Of a DNA stretch of 38,879 nucleotides, positions 14,769 to 24,355 are shown piece by piece. Position 1 is the first letter of the stretch, and the number at the start of each line of letters is the position of its first letter. This DNA comes from Elusimicrobiota bacterium (GTDB taxonomy: Bacteria > Elusimicrobiota > Elusimicrobia > Elusimicrobiales > UBA9959), in NCBI GenBank assembly GCA_026388125.1, contig JAPLKJ010000190.1, positions 1 to 38,879 of the forward strand, given 5' to 3'. The notes beneath the pieces are model-generated. The model saw nothing but the letters and a program-made list of their open reading frames with translations, was not told the origin of the DNA and did no database searches. The translations under genes were made by a program, and so were the position numbers.

Positions 14769-17516
14769 GTGAAAACACTTCAGGCGCTGACGGCCGTTCT
14801 GCTGCTTTTGTCGCCCCGCGCGCTCAACGCCGCCTCCAGCGTGGCAATACACTACTTCGACCACGAATACCGCATCACCTTCGGCCTGGCCGGGGCCGTG
14901 GAGCAGTTCGCCGCCTCCACCGGCACTATAAACCTGGAGAACGTCAACAGCGCCATAACCTACACCAACGGCGCGAAATTCGTTATAAACGGCCCGGAAG
15001 AGCTGGGCCCGGCGGAACTCGGCCGCACCACCCGCTACACTTTCGAAAGAAGGCTGGACATCATAACGGGAGGGAATTCCCTGATCGTTCCCCCCAGGGA
15101 CCTGCTGGAGAATTTCGCCGATACTACGCGGGCCGCGGGCCTGAAGACCGAGCAACTGCCGGCGGAGATCCTTACCGGGTATTCGCCGTCGGGGCTTAAG
15201 TTCCGCGTGCTGTACGTCCCCTCCTTCCGGGAGAAACGGCTGTGGGAGCCCACTTTCAAGATGGAACACCGCCTGGCTACGGACGCCGGGAGAAGGATCT
15301 TCACCAGCCTCGGGCTCCCGATGGGCCTCGACAGCCCGAGCTGCGACACGGTGGAAGAGGCCTCCAACAAGGACTCCAACCTCCTTTTAAGCCTCGGGGC
15401 CTCGGAGGCCGGGCCGCCCAGTTCCGGGGACGCGGGCCACGGGCTGCTGCTGGACGAGCTCACCGCCGCCGGCACCGATATCGCCGCGCTGGACCAGCCC
15501 GACCTGACGAATTTCTGGCGCCTGTCCAAGGAAGGGAGAGTGAAGCTCTCCTCCTCGGCGCCGGAATTCGTGTGTTCCAACGTGAAGATCTCCGACCCCG
15601 GCCTCGCGGGCATCATAAAGCCTTACGTCCTGCGCGAGATAGCCGGCACTACGGTGGCGTTCATCTCCCTGCTTCCCTACAACCCCGTCACGCTGGCCGC
15701 GCTGCGCGGCTCGCCTTTCGCGCCGTGGGACCCCCGCTCCGGCGAGGCTTTTTCAGCGCTGCTGGCCGAACTGCGCGGCAAGTATAACGCCGGGACGGTG
15801 GTGGCGGTGACGTTCTCCAGAAAGGAGGACCTGGGCTGGCTGCTGAACACGGCGGGCGTAGACGTGCTGATAGGCCCCAGGACCGGGGAGACCGCCCCGG
15901 TAAGGAAGAACCGGGTGGAGCTGGCGAACTGGAGCAAAGAAACACGTTTCGGCCCGGCCCTGATGGTCTTCCCGGACTCCAGCGGCGCCGGCAGGATAAC
16001 CCTGGAATTCAACCAGGAAGGCGAGTTCACGGCGGCGGAAGCCGCGCCGCGGCCCGAGGACGCCAGCGAACCTTTCCAGTACCAGAAAAAAACGGAGATG
16101 AAGGAGCGCATCATCAAAAGCCTGATGGGCTCCGGCGACGCGCTGCTGCCCGACCCGCGCCGCATCTCGCTGAACAACAGGCCCCCTTTCCCGATCTACG
16201 CCGTCCCCGACTTTTTTAACATGGCGGCCGGCCTCCTCAGGAAAAAATTCAAAGCCGAGATAGCGGTGCTGAAGCTGACGCCCGGCATAAGCAACGTGCT
16301 GGGCGATACGCCCTCTTCGCTGGTAAAGGTCTGGCTGGGCCCGGACGAGCCGGTAGAGCTGGTCTGGGTGCCCGGGGCCTTTCTCAGGAATTTCGCGAGG
16401 AAGGTGCCGCCGGCCATGAACGCCCTGGCGTATTATTCGCCCCAGTCGTACAAAGAAAAAGAATATTACGCCGTCTCCGGCATCGACGCCGCCGGCCGCG
16501 TGGCCGGCCTGCCGCTCAGCGACGGGGAATACTACCTTACCGCGCTGCCGTCCAGCCTGCTGGCCGGCAAGAACGGGTTTCACAGGAGAAAAGGCCCGCC
16601 CGTCACGCTGCACGAAGCCGTGACGGGAAGCCTGCGCGCCCTGAAGGACGGCTCCCCTACGCGCGAGGCCTGGGAAAGGGCGGTCAAGGCCGAAGCGGCG
16701 AACCTGCCGGAGAACCGCGACATCTGGCGCCTGAACCTGCGCAACCTTTCGCTGCAGATGGTCAACACGTCGGTCTCCGCCGGGGCGGGCTACGCGGGCG
16801 TCAACGAGTCGCGGCTGAGCGCCGTGGACCAGACCCAGATACAGGGCTCCGGCAGGCTGTTCTCCGAATTCCACAGCGGGAAATTCAGGTTCGACTCCGG
16901 GATCTCGGCCGACTACGGGAAACTGGTGCTGCGTCCCTCGGGCAAGCCGCAGGTGACCACCGAAAGCGTGGACCAGATAATCCTGGAGAACGAGCTCCGG
17001 TACCGGCTCAAGAGCTATAACGGGGCGCTGGGAGCGCTGGTAATAGGCCCTTTCGCAACGGCGGCCTATGACACCGAATTTTCAAGGGCCACCCCGCTGC
17101 CTTTGAGAAAAGTGCTGCGGGGCAAGGCCGGCCTGAAAATGTTCGAGGGCACTTACGTGCAGGAATTTTACGCCGGCCTGACCACGGAACAGGTCTATAC
17201 CTATTCCCCGGCGCGCACCCAATACGCGGCCGAAACCGGCTTCAGCCTGGCCTGGCCGGTGCCGGGCACGGCCCTGACCCTGAACGCGGACGGCACTTAC
17301 CGTAATTTCGCGCGCAGCCGCTTCGACACGGTCAACGACCTCAAAGAAAGGCTCGAGCTCAACTTCAGACTGAGCACGCGGCTGTACGGCGATATAACAA
17401 TAAACCCGTTCGCTAGTTATTTCCTGACTTCGGGCAAGAAGCTCGGCGGCTCCGCTTCTAACCTTACCACCGGCTTTTCGCTGGAATATTCCAGGCTTTT
17501 CAAATTAAAGCGCTGA
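14769..17516 (+). CDS. Secreted 5'-nucleotidase-like fold lacking metal ligands, fused to a C-terminal beta-barrel-like domain
   Basis: A 915-residue protein with a signal peptide (about 1-21). Residues ~200-430 align by pattern with the metallophosphatase domain of UshA-type 5'-nucleotidases: LSLGASEAG where GD is expected, IAALDQPDLT for the GNHE block, VCSNVK for SANI, PYVLREIAGTTVAFISLL, and VDVLIGPRTGE for the GGHS block. The metal-binding Asp, Asn and His residues are therefore missing. Residues ~470-650 resemble the 5'-nucleotidase C-terminal domain (PLSDGEYYLTALPSSLLAGKNGF). The last ~270 residues alternate polar and aromatic, like an outer-membrane barrel. GTG 14769 is the start and follows the -10 box by six bases. 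It is probably a surface binding or structural protein. Confidence 0.7.
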   Translation: MKTLQALTAVLLLLSPRALNAASSVAIHYFDHEYRITFGLAGAVEQFAASTGTINLENVNSAITYTNGAKFVINGPEELGPAELGRTTRYTFERRLDIITGGNSLIVPPRDLLENFADTTRAAGLKTEQLPAEILTGYSPSGLKFRVLYVPSFREKRLWEPTFKMEHRLATDAGRRIFTSLGLPMGLDSPSCDTVEEASNKDSNLLLSLGASEAGPPSSGDAGHGLLLDELTAAGTDIAALDQPDLTNFWRLSKEGRVKLSSSAPEFVCSNVKISDPGLAGIIKPYVLREIAGTTVAFISLLPYNPVTLAALRGSPFAPWDPRSGEAFSALLAELRGKYNAGTVVAVTFSRKEDLGWLLNTAGVDVLIGPRTGETAPVRKNRVELANWSKETRFGPALMVFPDSSGAGRITLEFNQEGEFTAAEAAPRPEDASEPFQYQKKTEMKERIIKSLMGSGDALLPDPRRISLNNRPPFPIYAVPDFFNMAAGLLRKKFKAEIAVLKLTPGISNVLGDTPSSLVKVWLGPDEPVELVWVPGAFLRNFARKVPPAMNALAYYSPQSYKEKEYYAVSGIDAAGRVAGLPLSDGEYYLTALPSSLLAGKNGFHRRKGPPVTLHEAVTGSLRALKDGSPTREAWERAVKAEAANLPENRDIWRLNLRNLSLQMVNTSVSAGAGYAGVNESRLSAVDQTQIQGSGRLFSEFHSGKFRFDSGISADYGKLVLRPSGKPQVTTESVDQIILENELRYRLKSYNGALGALVIGPFATAAYDTEFSRATPLPLRKVLRGKAGLKMFEGTYVQEFYAGLTTEQVYTYSPARTQYAAETGFSLAWPVPGTALTLNADGTYRNFARSRFDTVNDLKERLELNFRLSTRLYGDITINPFASYFLTSGKKLGGSASNLTTGFSLEYSRLFKLKR

Positions 17517-17554
17517 CTGCCGGGCCTTCGCGCCCCCGGTTTTCCGCTCCTGCG

Positions 17555-17583
17555 GTGACACAGGTGCCGAAAATATCTATAAT
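17555..17583 (+). promoter_or_regulatory. Promoter of the nitronate monooxygenase-like gene
   Basis: GTGACA at 17555-17560 (5 of 6), exactly 17 bases, then a perfect TATAAT at 17578-17583. Expected start near 17590, leaving a leader of about 17 bases before ATG 17607. Confidence 0.7.
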
Positions 17584-17606
17584 TATACGTTGCGGACTGA
17601 ACTACA

Positions 17607-19181
17607 ATGGTAAACGACCCGATATCCACCTTTTCCGGCCTTCCCGCCAAACAGCAGGACCCCGTCATAATCTCCGGCGGCATGGGCATCTGGATCTCCT
17701 GCTGGGTCATGTCCCGCATAGTTTCCCTGCTGGGCGGCATGGGCATAGTTTCGGGGACGGCCCTGGACATAGTCTACGCCCGCATACTGCAGCAGGGCGA
17801 TGCCGGCGGCCATGCGCGCCGGGCCTTCGCCGAGCTCAGCCGCCGCGTACCGGCCCTGGAACTCCCGCTCAGGCAGCTCCTGAAGAACTATTTCATAGAG
17901 AACGGCAAGCCGGCCTCGGCGCCGTTCAAAGCCACCCCCACCGGGAAACTCACCCGCGTCCCGGGGGCGGCCGGCCCGGCTTCCCTCTGGGAGCCAAACC
18001 CGGAATTCCAGCTGCTCACGCTGGCCGCCAATTTCGCGGAAGTCTGGCTGGCCAAAGAGGGCCATGCCGGGAAGGTCGGCATCAATTACCTGCGCAAAGT
18101 CGAGCGCCCGCTGCCCTGGGGCCTTTACGGGGCCATGCTGGCCGGCGTGGACTATGTGGCGATGGGCGCCGGCAGCCCCGCCGAAATTCCGGGGATCATA
18201 GACAAGCTTTCCAGGCACGAGGCTGCGGCGCTGGCGCTGCGCGTTTACGGCACCGATTCCAATTCGGGCGAATTCGCGGTCTGCCTACGCCCGGACACGC
18301 TGGGCGCCGGCGCCGCCACTCCGGCCCTGCCTAAACCAAAGTTCCTGGCCATAGTCTCCTCTTTCGCCCTGGCCGAAGCTTTGGCCGCCAACCCGGTTTC
18401 CCGCCCCTACGGCTTCATCATAGAAGGCTCCGTGGCAGGAGGGCATAACGCCCCTCCCGGCCGCAAGGCTTTCAACAAGCAGGGCGATGCTGTCGTGATC
18501 TATACCGAAGCCGACGCTATCGACGTCAAGGCCATAGCCGGCCTCGGCCTGCCTTTCTGGATGGCCGGAGCTTACGGCAGCCCGGAGCGGCTCGCGGAAG
18601 CGCTGGCTCTCGGCGCCTCCGGCATACAATTCGGCACCGCCGCGGCTCTCAGCGGGCAGTCCGGGCTCGCCCCGGAACTCCGCAACCAGGCCCTGGAAAT
18701 GATCTCCCGGAACGCTCTGGAGATCAAGACCGACGGCAGGACCTCGCCCAGCGGCTTTCCGTTCAAAGTCGCGCAGATCCCCGGCACCTTATCGGACGAG
18801 AAGGTCTATTCGGCCCGCAAGCGGGTCTGCGATATCGGTTTTCTGCAAAGCGCCTACCTCACCCCGCAGGGCGACCTGCGTTTCCGCTGCCCCGCGGAGA
18901 ACGAGGACGAATATGTGCGCAAAGGCGGCAAGGTCCCGCACACCAAAGGCAGGGTCTGCCTGTGCAACGGGCTGCTGGCCACGGCCGGTTTCCCCCAGAC
19001 CTGGGCCAGCGGCTACAAAGAGCCGCCCATCGTCACGCTGGGCGACGATCTGACCGCGGTGCGCAGGCTGATGGAAACCCTTCCCCCCGGCCACAAGACC
19101 TACAGCATCGGCAAAGCTTTCCAGTACATAGCCTCCGCCCTGGACGCGCAAAAAAAGACCGGCCCCGGGAACACTCCCTGA
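17607..19181 (+). CDS. Nitronate monooxygenase / 2-nitropropane dioxygenase-family flavoprotein
   Basis: A 524-residue FMN-dependent TIM-barrel protein. The N-terminal PVIISGGMGIWIS block, the catalytic region IIEGSVAGGHN with His280, and the phosphate-binding GASGIQFGTA block are hallmarks of this family. Family members oxidise nitronates, but related proteins include PfaD enoyl reductases and uncharacterised oxidoreductases. It is longer than the usual 320-360 residues: the extra C-terminal part contains cysteine-rich segments (RFRCPAEN, GRVCLCNG) that could bind metal or iron-sulfur. It has its own promoter just upstream and no nitrogen-oxide genes around it, so the true substrate is open. 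Confidence 0.85.
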   Translation: MVNDPISTFSGLPAKQQDPVIISGGMGIWISCWVMSRIVSLLGGMGIVSGTALDIVYARILQQGDAGGHARRAFAELSRRVPALELPLRQLLKNYFIENGKPASAPFKATPTGKLTRVPGAAGPASLWEPNPEFQLLTLAANFAEVWLAKEGHAGKVGINYLRKVERPLPWGLYGAMLAGVDYVAMGAGSPAEIPGIIDKLSRHEAAALALRVYGTDSNSGEFAVCLRPDTLGAGAATPALPKPKFLAIVSSFALAEALAANPVSRPYGFIIEGSVAGGHNAPPGRKAFNKQGDAVVIYTEADAIDVKAIAGLGLPFWMAGAYGSPERLAEALALGASGIQFGTAAALSGQSGLAPELRNQALEMISRNALEIKTDGRTSPSGFPFKVAQIPGTLSDEKVYSARKRVCDIGFLQSAYLTPQGDLRFRCPAENEDEYVRKGGKVPHTKGRVCLCNGLLATAGFPQTWASGYKEPPIVTLGDDLTAVRRLMETLPPGHKTYSIGKAFQYIASALDAQKKTGPGNTP

Positions 19182-19198
19182 GCCGGCCGCCGCCGTCC

Positions 19199-21781
19199 TT
19201 ACGCGAGTTCGTTCAAAGCCTTTCGGAATTCCTCTACGCTGCGGAAGCGGTTCTCCGGCTCCGGCGCCAGGCATTTGTCCAGCAGGACGTCCACGCCCGC
19301 GGGCAGCCCCGGCACCACCGCGCTGAGAGCCTGGTATGACCTGTGCGTTTTCTGATAGCGGAAATCCGGCCCGTGGAAAGGCAGCACGCCGCTGAGCGCC
19401 TCATAAAAACCGATCCCGAGGGAATAGACGTCGGATTCCACCGAAGAAACGCCCAGTTCCTGCTCGGGCGCCATGTAAGCCGGCGAGCCCACCACTTCCC
19501 GGTTCGAGACCAGCGCCAGGGATTCCTTGGCGCGCCGCGCCAGCCCGAAATCCATCACCTTCACGCTGCCGTCCTCGTCGGAAAGCATGATATTTGAAAG
19601 CTTGAGGTCGCGGTGCACCACGCCTTTCGCGTGCGCGTAGGCCAGCGCCTTGGACGCCTCGTCGAAGATGCCGCGCGCCCGGTCGAAGGGGATGCGCACC
19701 TCCGCGTCCAGCACCTTGTCCAGCGTTTTGCCCTGCACATATTCGAACACCAGGTAGATGTCGCCTTCCTCTTCGAAGATGGTGTAGATCTCCACGATAT
19801 TGGGGTGGTGCAGCAGCGCCACGGTGCGCGCCTCGTCGAGGAAGCGCTGCTTCTCGCGGTCGTTGACCTTTATCTCCTCGTTCATTTTCTTGATGGCGAC
19901 CGTCCGGCCCAGGGACTGGTCCACGGCCTGGTAAACCTGCCCCATGCCGCCTTCCCCCACCTTTTTCTCTATCTTATACTTGCCGGTGGTCACGCCTTCG
20001 TAGAAGACGGAAGGAGACAGCACGTCGGGGTGCGTCGCGCGGGCCTCGGCCGTATCTTTTTCCTTCTTGCCGGTCACTATATGGACAAGGCCCAGCGCCA
20101 CCAGGCCGCCGCCGGTAAGCGAAAAGACCAGCAGGAGCAGGAAGCGCTTGAGCGGGCTGCGGGCGTGCCCGGCGGCAGCGGTCATCTCCCCGCGGTACGC
20201 GGCGCCACCGGTGGCGACGAAACCCGGAACGCGCGGGCCGTACTGCGCCACGGCGTCCTGGTAGCGGCTGGAATAAGAGCCGCTCAGCGCCGCGGCCTGC
20301 CTGAAATCCTCCAGCATGCGCTTGTAATCGCCCTGCTTCTCGTAGGACAGCGCGCGGTTGAACCAGGCGTCGGCGAAATTAGGATTGATGCCTATCGCGC
20401 GGCTCGCGTCGGTTTCGGCGTCCCGGGCCTTGCCGTTGCGGTTAAGGGCCCAGGCCCGCATATTGAAAGCCTGCATGTTGCGCGGGTCCTTCTCTATCAC
20501 GTAGCTGGTATCGCGCACGGCGTCCTCGTACTTGCCCATGAAATTATAAGCGTTGGCGCGTTCCAGGTAAGCTTCCAGATTGCCGGAATCCTTCTCGATG
20601 GCCAGCGAAGCGTAGTTCGCGGCGCTCTCGTAATCCCCCAGGCGGTTCTTCGCCAGGGCGGTCTTAAGGTAGGTTTTTGACCGGGCGAAATCGGGGACCG
20701 CGAGCGGGGGCGTCCCGGAAGCCTCCTCCTGCTCTCCGGCCCCGGCCATGCCCCCTGCCGCGGCCGCGGCAGCCGCGCTCTTCACCGCGGCGGGAGAATC
20801 CTCGGAGATCCCCAGCGAGCGCTTCATGTCCTGCAGGGAGGAAACGGTCTTAAGCGTGGGCACCGGCTTGCGGCTTTCAAGCAGGACGGACAGCACGCGC
20901 GCGGATTCGTCGTCCGGGTCCATGGCCACGGCCTTCTTTATGTCCTCGATGGCGCCTTTCCTGTCCTCGAGGGAAGCCCTGGCCATAGCGCGCGTTTTAT
21001 AAGCGTCCGGGGAATTGGAGTCCATCTTAATAGCTTTCGTGGCGGCTTTTTCGGCCATCGTGAAATTTTCCAGCTCGGCGTAATAGGCCGCGACCGCCGA
21101 CTGCACGGAGGAGTTATCGGGGAAGGAGGCGGCCGCTTCCGTTATAGCGGCCTCGCTTTTTTTCGCGTCGCCGGAATCCATGGCCAAGCGCGCGTTCAGC
21201 AGCGAGACCACCGGGTCCTTTTCCGGCGGCGTTCCTTTGCGCTGGGGGCCGCCGTCGGCCATAAAGTCCGCGCGCGGGGGGCCGCCGTCGCGGTTGCCGG
21301 AACGTTCCATGGGGAAGAGATTATACGGAGCGAGCTGCCCGGTGATGCGCTGGTACTCTTCTCCGCCCCCGCCCCCTTCCGCCCGGCCTTTGTTCAAAGC
21401 CGTCATCAGCTCCACTATTTTCCCGCAATTCCTTCTGCGGAACTCGGGCACCTCTTCGGGCGGCATTTTTTCCAGCAGGCGCACCAGGGCCGCGGCTGAA
21501 ATTTCCGGATTGTCGGTCGCGTTGCGCCTGAACAGCATGAAGTCCTCGCCGCCCGGCCCCATCGGCGGCGGGCCGTTATGATGCTGATCGTGCATCACCG
21601 CGCCCTCCTGCGGCGGGCGGGGAAGATGGCCGCCTCCACCCTGCGCTGCCACGGGCGAAGGCGTTATTTCTGCCACAGGCGCGGCCGCGGGATCGCCGTC
21701 ATTGACGGCCGCCAGCGGCCGCAGCGGACCGGCCGCCAGTAACAGCGGAGCAAAGATAAGGGATAGCACGATAGTTCTCAT
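19199..21781 (-). CDS. Membrane Ser/Thr protein kinase with extracytoplasmic TPR region (inverted layout)
   Basis: An 860-residue protein from ATG 21781. A signal peptide or anchor (about 1-22) is followed by a His/Pro/Gly-rich stretch and TPR repeats (about 200-290 and 360-510; for example SPDAYKTRAMARASLEDRKGA and NPNFADAWFNRALSYEKQGD). A transmembrane segment (about 547-570) leads to a complete kinase domain (about 602-860): glycine loop GEGGMGQVYQA, Lys near 631 (VAIKK), HRDLKLSN with Asp near 725, DFG, and GSPAYMAPEQ. All catalytic motifs are intact. PknB-like kinases usually have the kinase first and the sensor outside last; here the order is reversed. It is divergent from a secreted orphan at 21958. 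Confidence 0.9.
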   Translation of the reverse strand: MRTIVLSLIFAPLLLAAGPLRPLAAVNDGDPAAAPVAEITPSPVAAQGGGGHLPRPPQEGAVMHDQHHNGPPPMGPGGEDFMLFRRNATDNPEISAAALVRLLEKMPPEEVPEFRRRNCGKIVELMTALNKGRAEGGGGGEEYQRITGQLAPYNLFPMERSGNRDGGPPRADFMADGGPQRKGTPPEKDPVVSLLNARLAMDSGDAKKSEAAITEAAASFPDNSSVQSAVAAYYAELENFTMAEKAATKAIKMDSNSPDAYKTRAMARASLEDRKGAIEDIKKAVAMDPDDESARVLSVLLESRKPVPTLKTVSSLQDMKRSLGISEDSPAAVKSAAAAAAAGGMAGAGEQEEASGTPPLAVPDFARSKTYLKTALAKNRLGDYESAANYASLAIEKDSGNLEAYLERANAYNFMGKYEDAVRDTSYVIEKDPRNMQAFNMRAWALNRNGKARDAETDASRAIGINPNFADAWFNRALSYEKQGDYKRMLEDFRQAAALSGSYSSRYQDAVAQYGPRVPGFVATGGAAYRGEMTAAAGHARSPLKRFLLLLVFSLTGGGLVALGLVHIVTGKKEKDTAEARATHPDVLSPSVFYEGVTTGKYKIEKKVGEGGMGQVYQAVDQSLGRTVAIKKMNEEIKVNDREKQRFLDEARTVALLHHPNIVEIYTIFEEEGDIYLVFEYVQGKTLDKVLDAEVRIPFDRARGIFDEASKALAYAHAKGVVHRDLKLSNIMLSDEDGSVKVMDFGLARRAKESLALVSNREVVGSPAYMAPEQELGVSSVESDVYSLGIGFYEALSGVLPFHGPDFRYQKTHRSYQALSAVVPGLPAGVDVLLDKCLAPEPENRFRSVEEFRKALNELA

Positions 21782-21819
21782 AGTCGCCGGTTGCCCGCAC
21801 GCCAATATAAGTAAGTAAT

Positions 21820-21848
21820 AGGATAGGTGGCGGCTCCGGTTTTGTCAA
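21820..21848 (-). promoter_or_regulatory. Promoter of the TPR-kinase gene
   Basis: On the minus strand a consensus TTGACA (21848-21843), 17 bases, then TATCCT (21825-21820, 4 of 6). Expected start near 21813, about 30 bases before ATG 21781. Confidence 0.6.
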
Positions 21849-21912
21849 GGGCCCAGCGGCCCCCCCGTCAGCAGTAGGCACCATGGCCTATGTTCTTCTG
21901 GGCCTTTCATCC

Positions 21913-21941
21913 TTGCGGATAGACATAATGGAAGCTAGACT
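21913..21941 (+). promoter_or_regulatory. Probable promoter of the secreted orphan at 21958
   Basis: TTGCGG at 21913-21918, 17 bases, TAGACT at 21936-21941; a TATAGA at 21941-21946 is an alternative -10. A strong GGAGGA ribosome site follows at 21948-21953. Confidence 0.45.
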
Positions 21942-21957
21942 ATAGACGGAGGACATT

Positions 21958-22788
21958 ATGAAAACAATTAAAACAACCGTGGTCCTTGCAGCGATACTTT
22001 CAATAGTTCCCCCCTTCCTTTCGGCCCAGGGGGAGCAGTTCTCCGAAAAAGACTATTACACAATTAAAAACTCGGCCGTCACGCTGACCGCTGCGGAAGA
22101 GGGCGGGGAAGCCGTCCCCCCGGAACTTCCCGTCCTTACCCCGCTCAAGGGCGCGGAAGGCGGCTTAGCCAACGCGGGGCTGGCCGCCTGGGGCGTTATT
22201 ACCAGCGGGGCTCCCAGCGCCGGCTACGCCTCCGCCTACGCCAGCGCCATCCCCGGCTTCTCCTTCAGCTGGGGCAACATCGCCGGCTGGCAGGGCCCCA
22301 AGAAGATGGTCTACCAGTACAAGGTCACCAACCTGATGGGCGTGGACGTCATCAACGTGAAATACAAGATCTCTTTCTTCTACGGCGGCACCGAGGATTA
22401 CAGCGGGAAGGGCGACGCCCGCCTGGACAACTACGTGGCCCAGGCCACCGGGCAGGGCGCGAAGAAAGACGACAAGATACACGGCCGCTATATCACCAAC
22501 TTCACCGTGCAGCCGGTCAGCGTGAACGTGAAATGGGGCTGGAAATTCGACCTGACGGTCAGGATGTCCGACCCGATGAACATCGGCACCAAGATGAACC
22601 CGGTGGCGGCCCTGCAGGCCTCCCTGAACTGGACGCAGAGCACGCCCTTCTCCACCAACGGCGGGACCCTCACCTATAACGTGGACGGCCTGGGTAATTT
22701 CAAGGACCTGACCAAAGAGGAAATGGACCGGACCGGCGAAATAGGCCCGGTGCAGGTCTCGAAAACCGCGAAGATCTCCTGGGACTAA
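21958..22788 (+). CDS. Secreted protein of unknown function
   Basis: A 276-residue protein with a clear signal peptide (about 1-24, ending FLSAQ). The mature region is rich in beta strands and aromatic residues, for example FSFSWGNIAGW, MVYQYKVTNLMGVDVINVKYK and VNVKWGWKFDLTV, with no domain I recognise. GGAGGA five bases before the ATG is one of the strongest ribosome sites in the window, and a perfect terminator follows, so it is a monocistronic, probably well-expressed gene. It is divergent from the TPR-kinase, which might sense it or its surroundings; that link is inference from position only. Confidence 0.75.
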   Translation: MKTIKTTVVLAAILSIVPPFLSAQGEQFSEKDYYTIKNSAVTLTAAEEGGEAVPPELPVLTPLKGAEGGLANAGLAAWGVITSGAPSAGYASAYASAIPGFSFSWGNIAGWQGPKKMVYQYKVTNLMGVDVINVKYKISFFYGGTEDYSGKGDARLDNYVAQATGQGAKKDDKIHGRYITNFTVQPVSVNVKWGWKFDLTVRMSDPMNIGTKMNPVAALQASLNWTQSTPFSTNGGTLTYNVDGLGNFKDLTKEEMDRTGEIGPVQVSKTAKISWD

Positions 22789-22806
22789 AGGAACTATAAA
22801 GTAAAT

Positions 22807-22836
22807 AAAAAACCCCGGGACCACCCGGGGTTTTTT
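22807..22836. terminator. Bidirectional intrinsic terminator
   Basis: A perfect 7-bp stem CCCCGGG/CCCGGGG with a 4-base loop, flanked by six A and six T. It separates the rightward secreted orphan from the leftward SEC-C gene and works for both. Confidence 0.93.
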
Positions 22837-22854
22837 ATTGCCCGCCGCCGGCCT

Positions 22855-23349
<495 letters not shown>

Positions 23350-23389
23350 ATATAAGTCCTCCTGGTAATTTCCGAAGCCGGCGTTCCTC

Positions 23390-24322
23390 TTAGTTCACAG
23401 CCACCTTGGCCGCGTCCTTAAGATAACACGCCAGCGCTATAGAGTGAAGTTTGGTGACCGGGGAATCCGTCCTGGACGGCAATATCACCGGGATATTCGA
23501 GCCCGCCAGCAGCGTGGCCGATTTCATGCCCGCGCCGAAGAAGGACAGGCACTTGTAGACCGGGTTCGCGCTGTCGAGGTTCGGGAACAGCGCTATGTCG
23601 GTATCTCCGGGAACGCTGGCGCCCTTGATGCCTTTTTCGGCGGCCAGTTCCTTGGAGAACGAGATATACACGTCGTAAGGCCCCTCCACCACGCAGTTCT
23701 TTATGGAACCCTCCCTGTTCATCTTCACGAGGGCTTCCGCGTCCAGCGTGCTGGGGATACTGGGGTTCACCTTCTCTACGGGGCAGATCACGGACACTTT
23801 CGGCGTTTCCACGCCCAGCATCCGCATCATGTCCACGGCGTTGCGCACGATCTTGGCCTTCTGCTCCAGCGTGGGATTGATCATGATGGCCGCGTCGGTG
23901 ACGGCGAAAAGCTTGTGGTAATTGGCCAGCTCGAACAGCACGAAATGGCTGAGCACGGTGCCTTCCGCCACGGCGCCCACTTCCTTGCGCAGGATGGCCT
24001 TCATATAGAACTTGGTGTCCACCAGGCCTTTTACCAGGAAATCCCCTTTGCCGGCCTTCACCAGGTCCACGGCCAGGTTGCACATCTCGGCGTAGTCGGA
24101 CTTGTCGATGAGCTCGAAAATATCCAGTTTAAGCCCCACCTTGGCGGCCATGGCTTCCACCTGGGGTTTGGGCCCGATAAGGATGCCGCCTGAAATTATA
24201 TTGTTGTCCACGCCCATTTTGCAGGCGGTAAGCACCTCGTCGTTGTTCGCGCCCGGCACCACGATGCGGTTGGTCTTGCCCCGCACCAGCCCCAGCAGTT
24301 CGTCAAAGTTCTTGAATTTCAT
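23390..24322 (-). CDS. ptb: Phosphate butyryltransferase (phosphotransbutyrylase)
   Basis: A 310-residue member of the phosphate acetyl/butyryltransferase family, transferring an acyl group from CoA to phosphate. Short length, the [14 protein letters not shown] block, [13 protein letters not shown] and the C-terminal [19 protein letters not shown] all fit Ptb rather than the longer Pta. It directly follows buk (33 bases), the usual partner: together they convert butyryl-CoA or a branched acyl-CoA to the free acid and ATP. Chain length cannot be read from the sequence. GGAGG precedes the ATG. Confidence 0.92.
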   Translation of the reverse strand: MKFKNFDELLGLVRGKTNRIVVPGANNDEVLTACKMGVDNNIISGGILIGPKPQVEAMAAKVGLKLDIFELIDKSDYAEMCNLAVDLVKAGKGDFLVKGLVDTKFYMKAILRKEVGAVAEGTVLSHFVLFELANYHKLFAVTDAAIMINPTLEQKAKIVRNAVDMMRMLGVETPKVSVICPVEKVNPSIPSTLDAEALVKMNREGSIKNCVVEGPYDVYISFSKELAAEKGIKGASVPGDTDIALFPNLDSANPVYKCLSFFGAGMKSATLLAGSNIPVILPSRTDSPVTKLHSIALACYLKDAAKVAVN

Positions 24323-24355
24323 TTATCCTCCGGAGTCGTTTAGATCGCCGAAAAT

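Noticed and set aside
19613-20680. A 355-codon plus-strand frame opposite the TPR-kinase
   Set aside because: The composition is His/Val/Gly-rich with no domain, and the opposite strand is a clear kinase.
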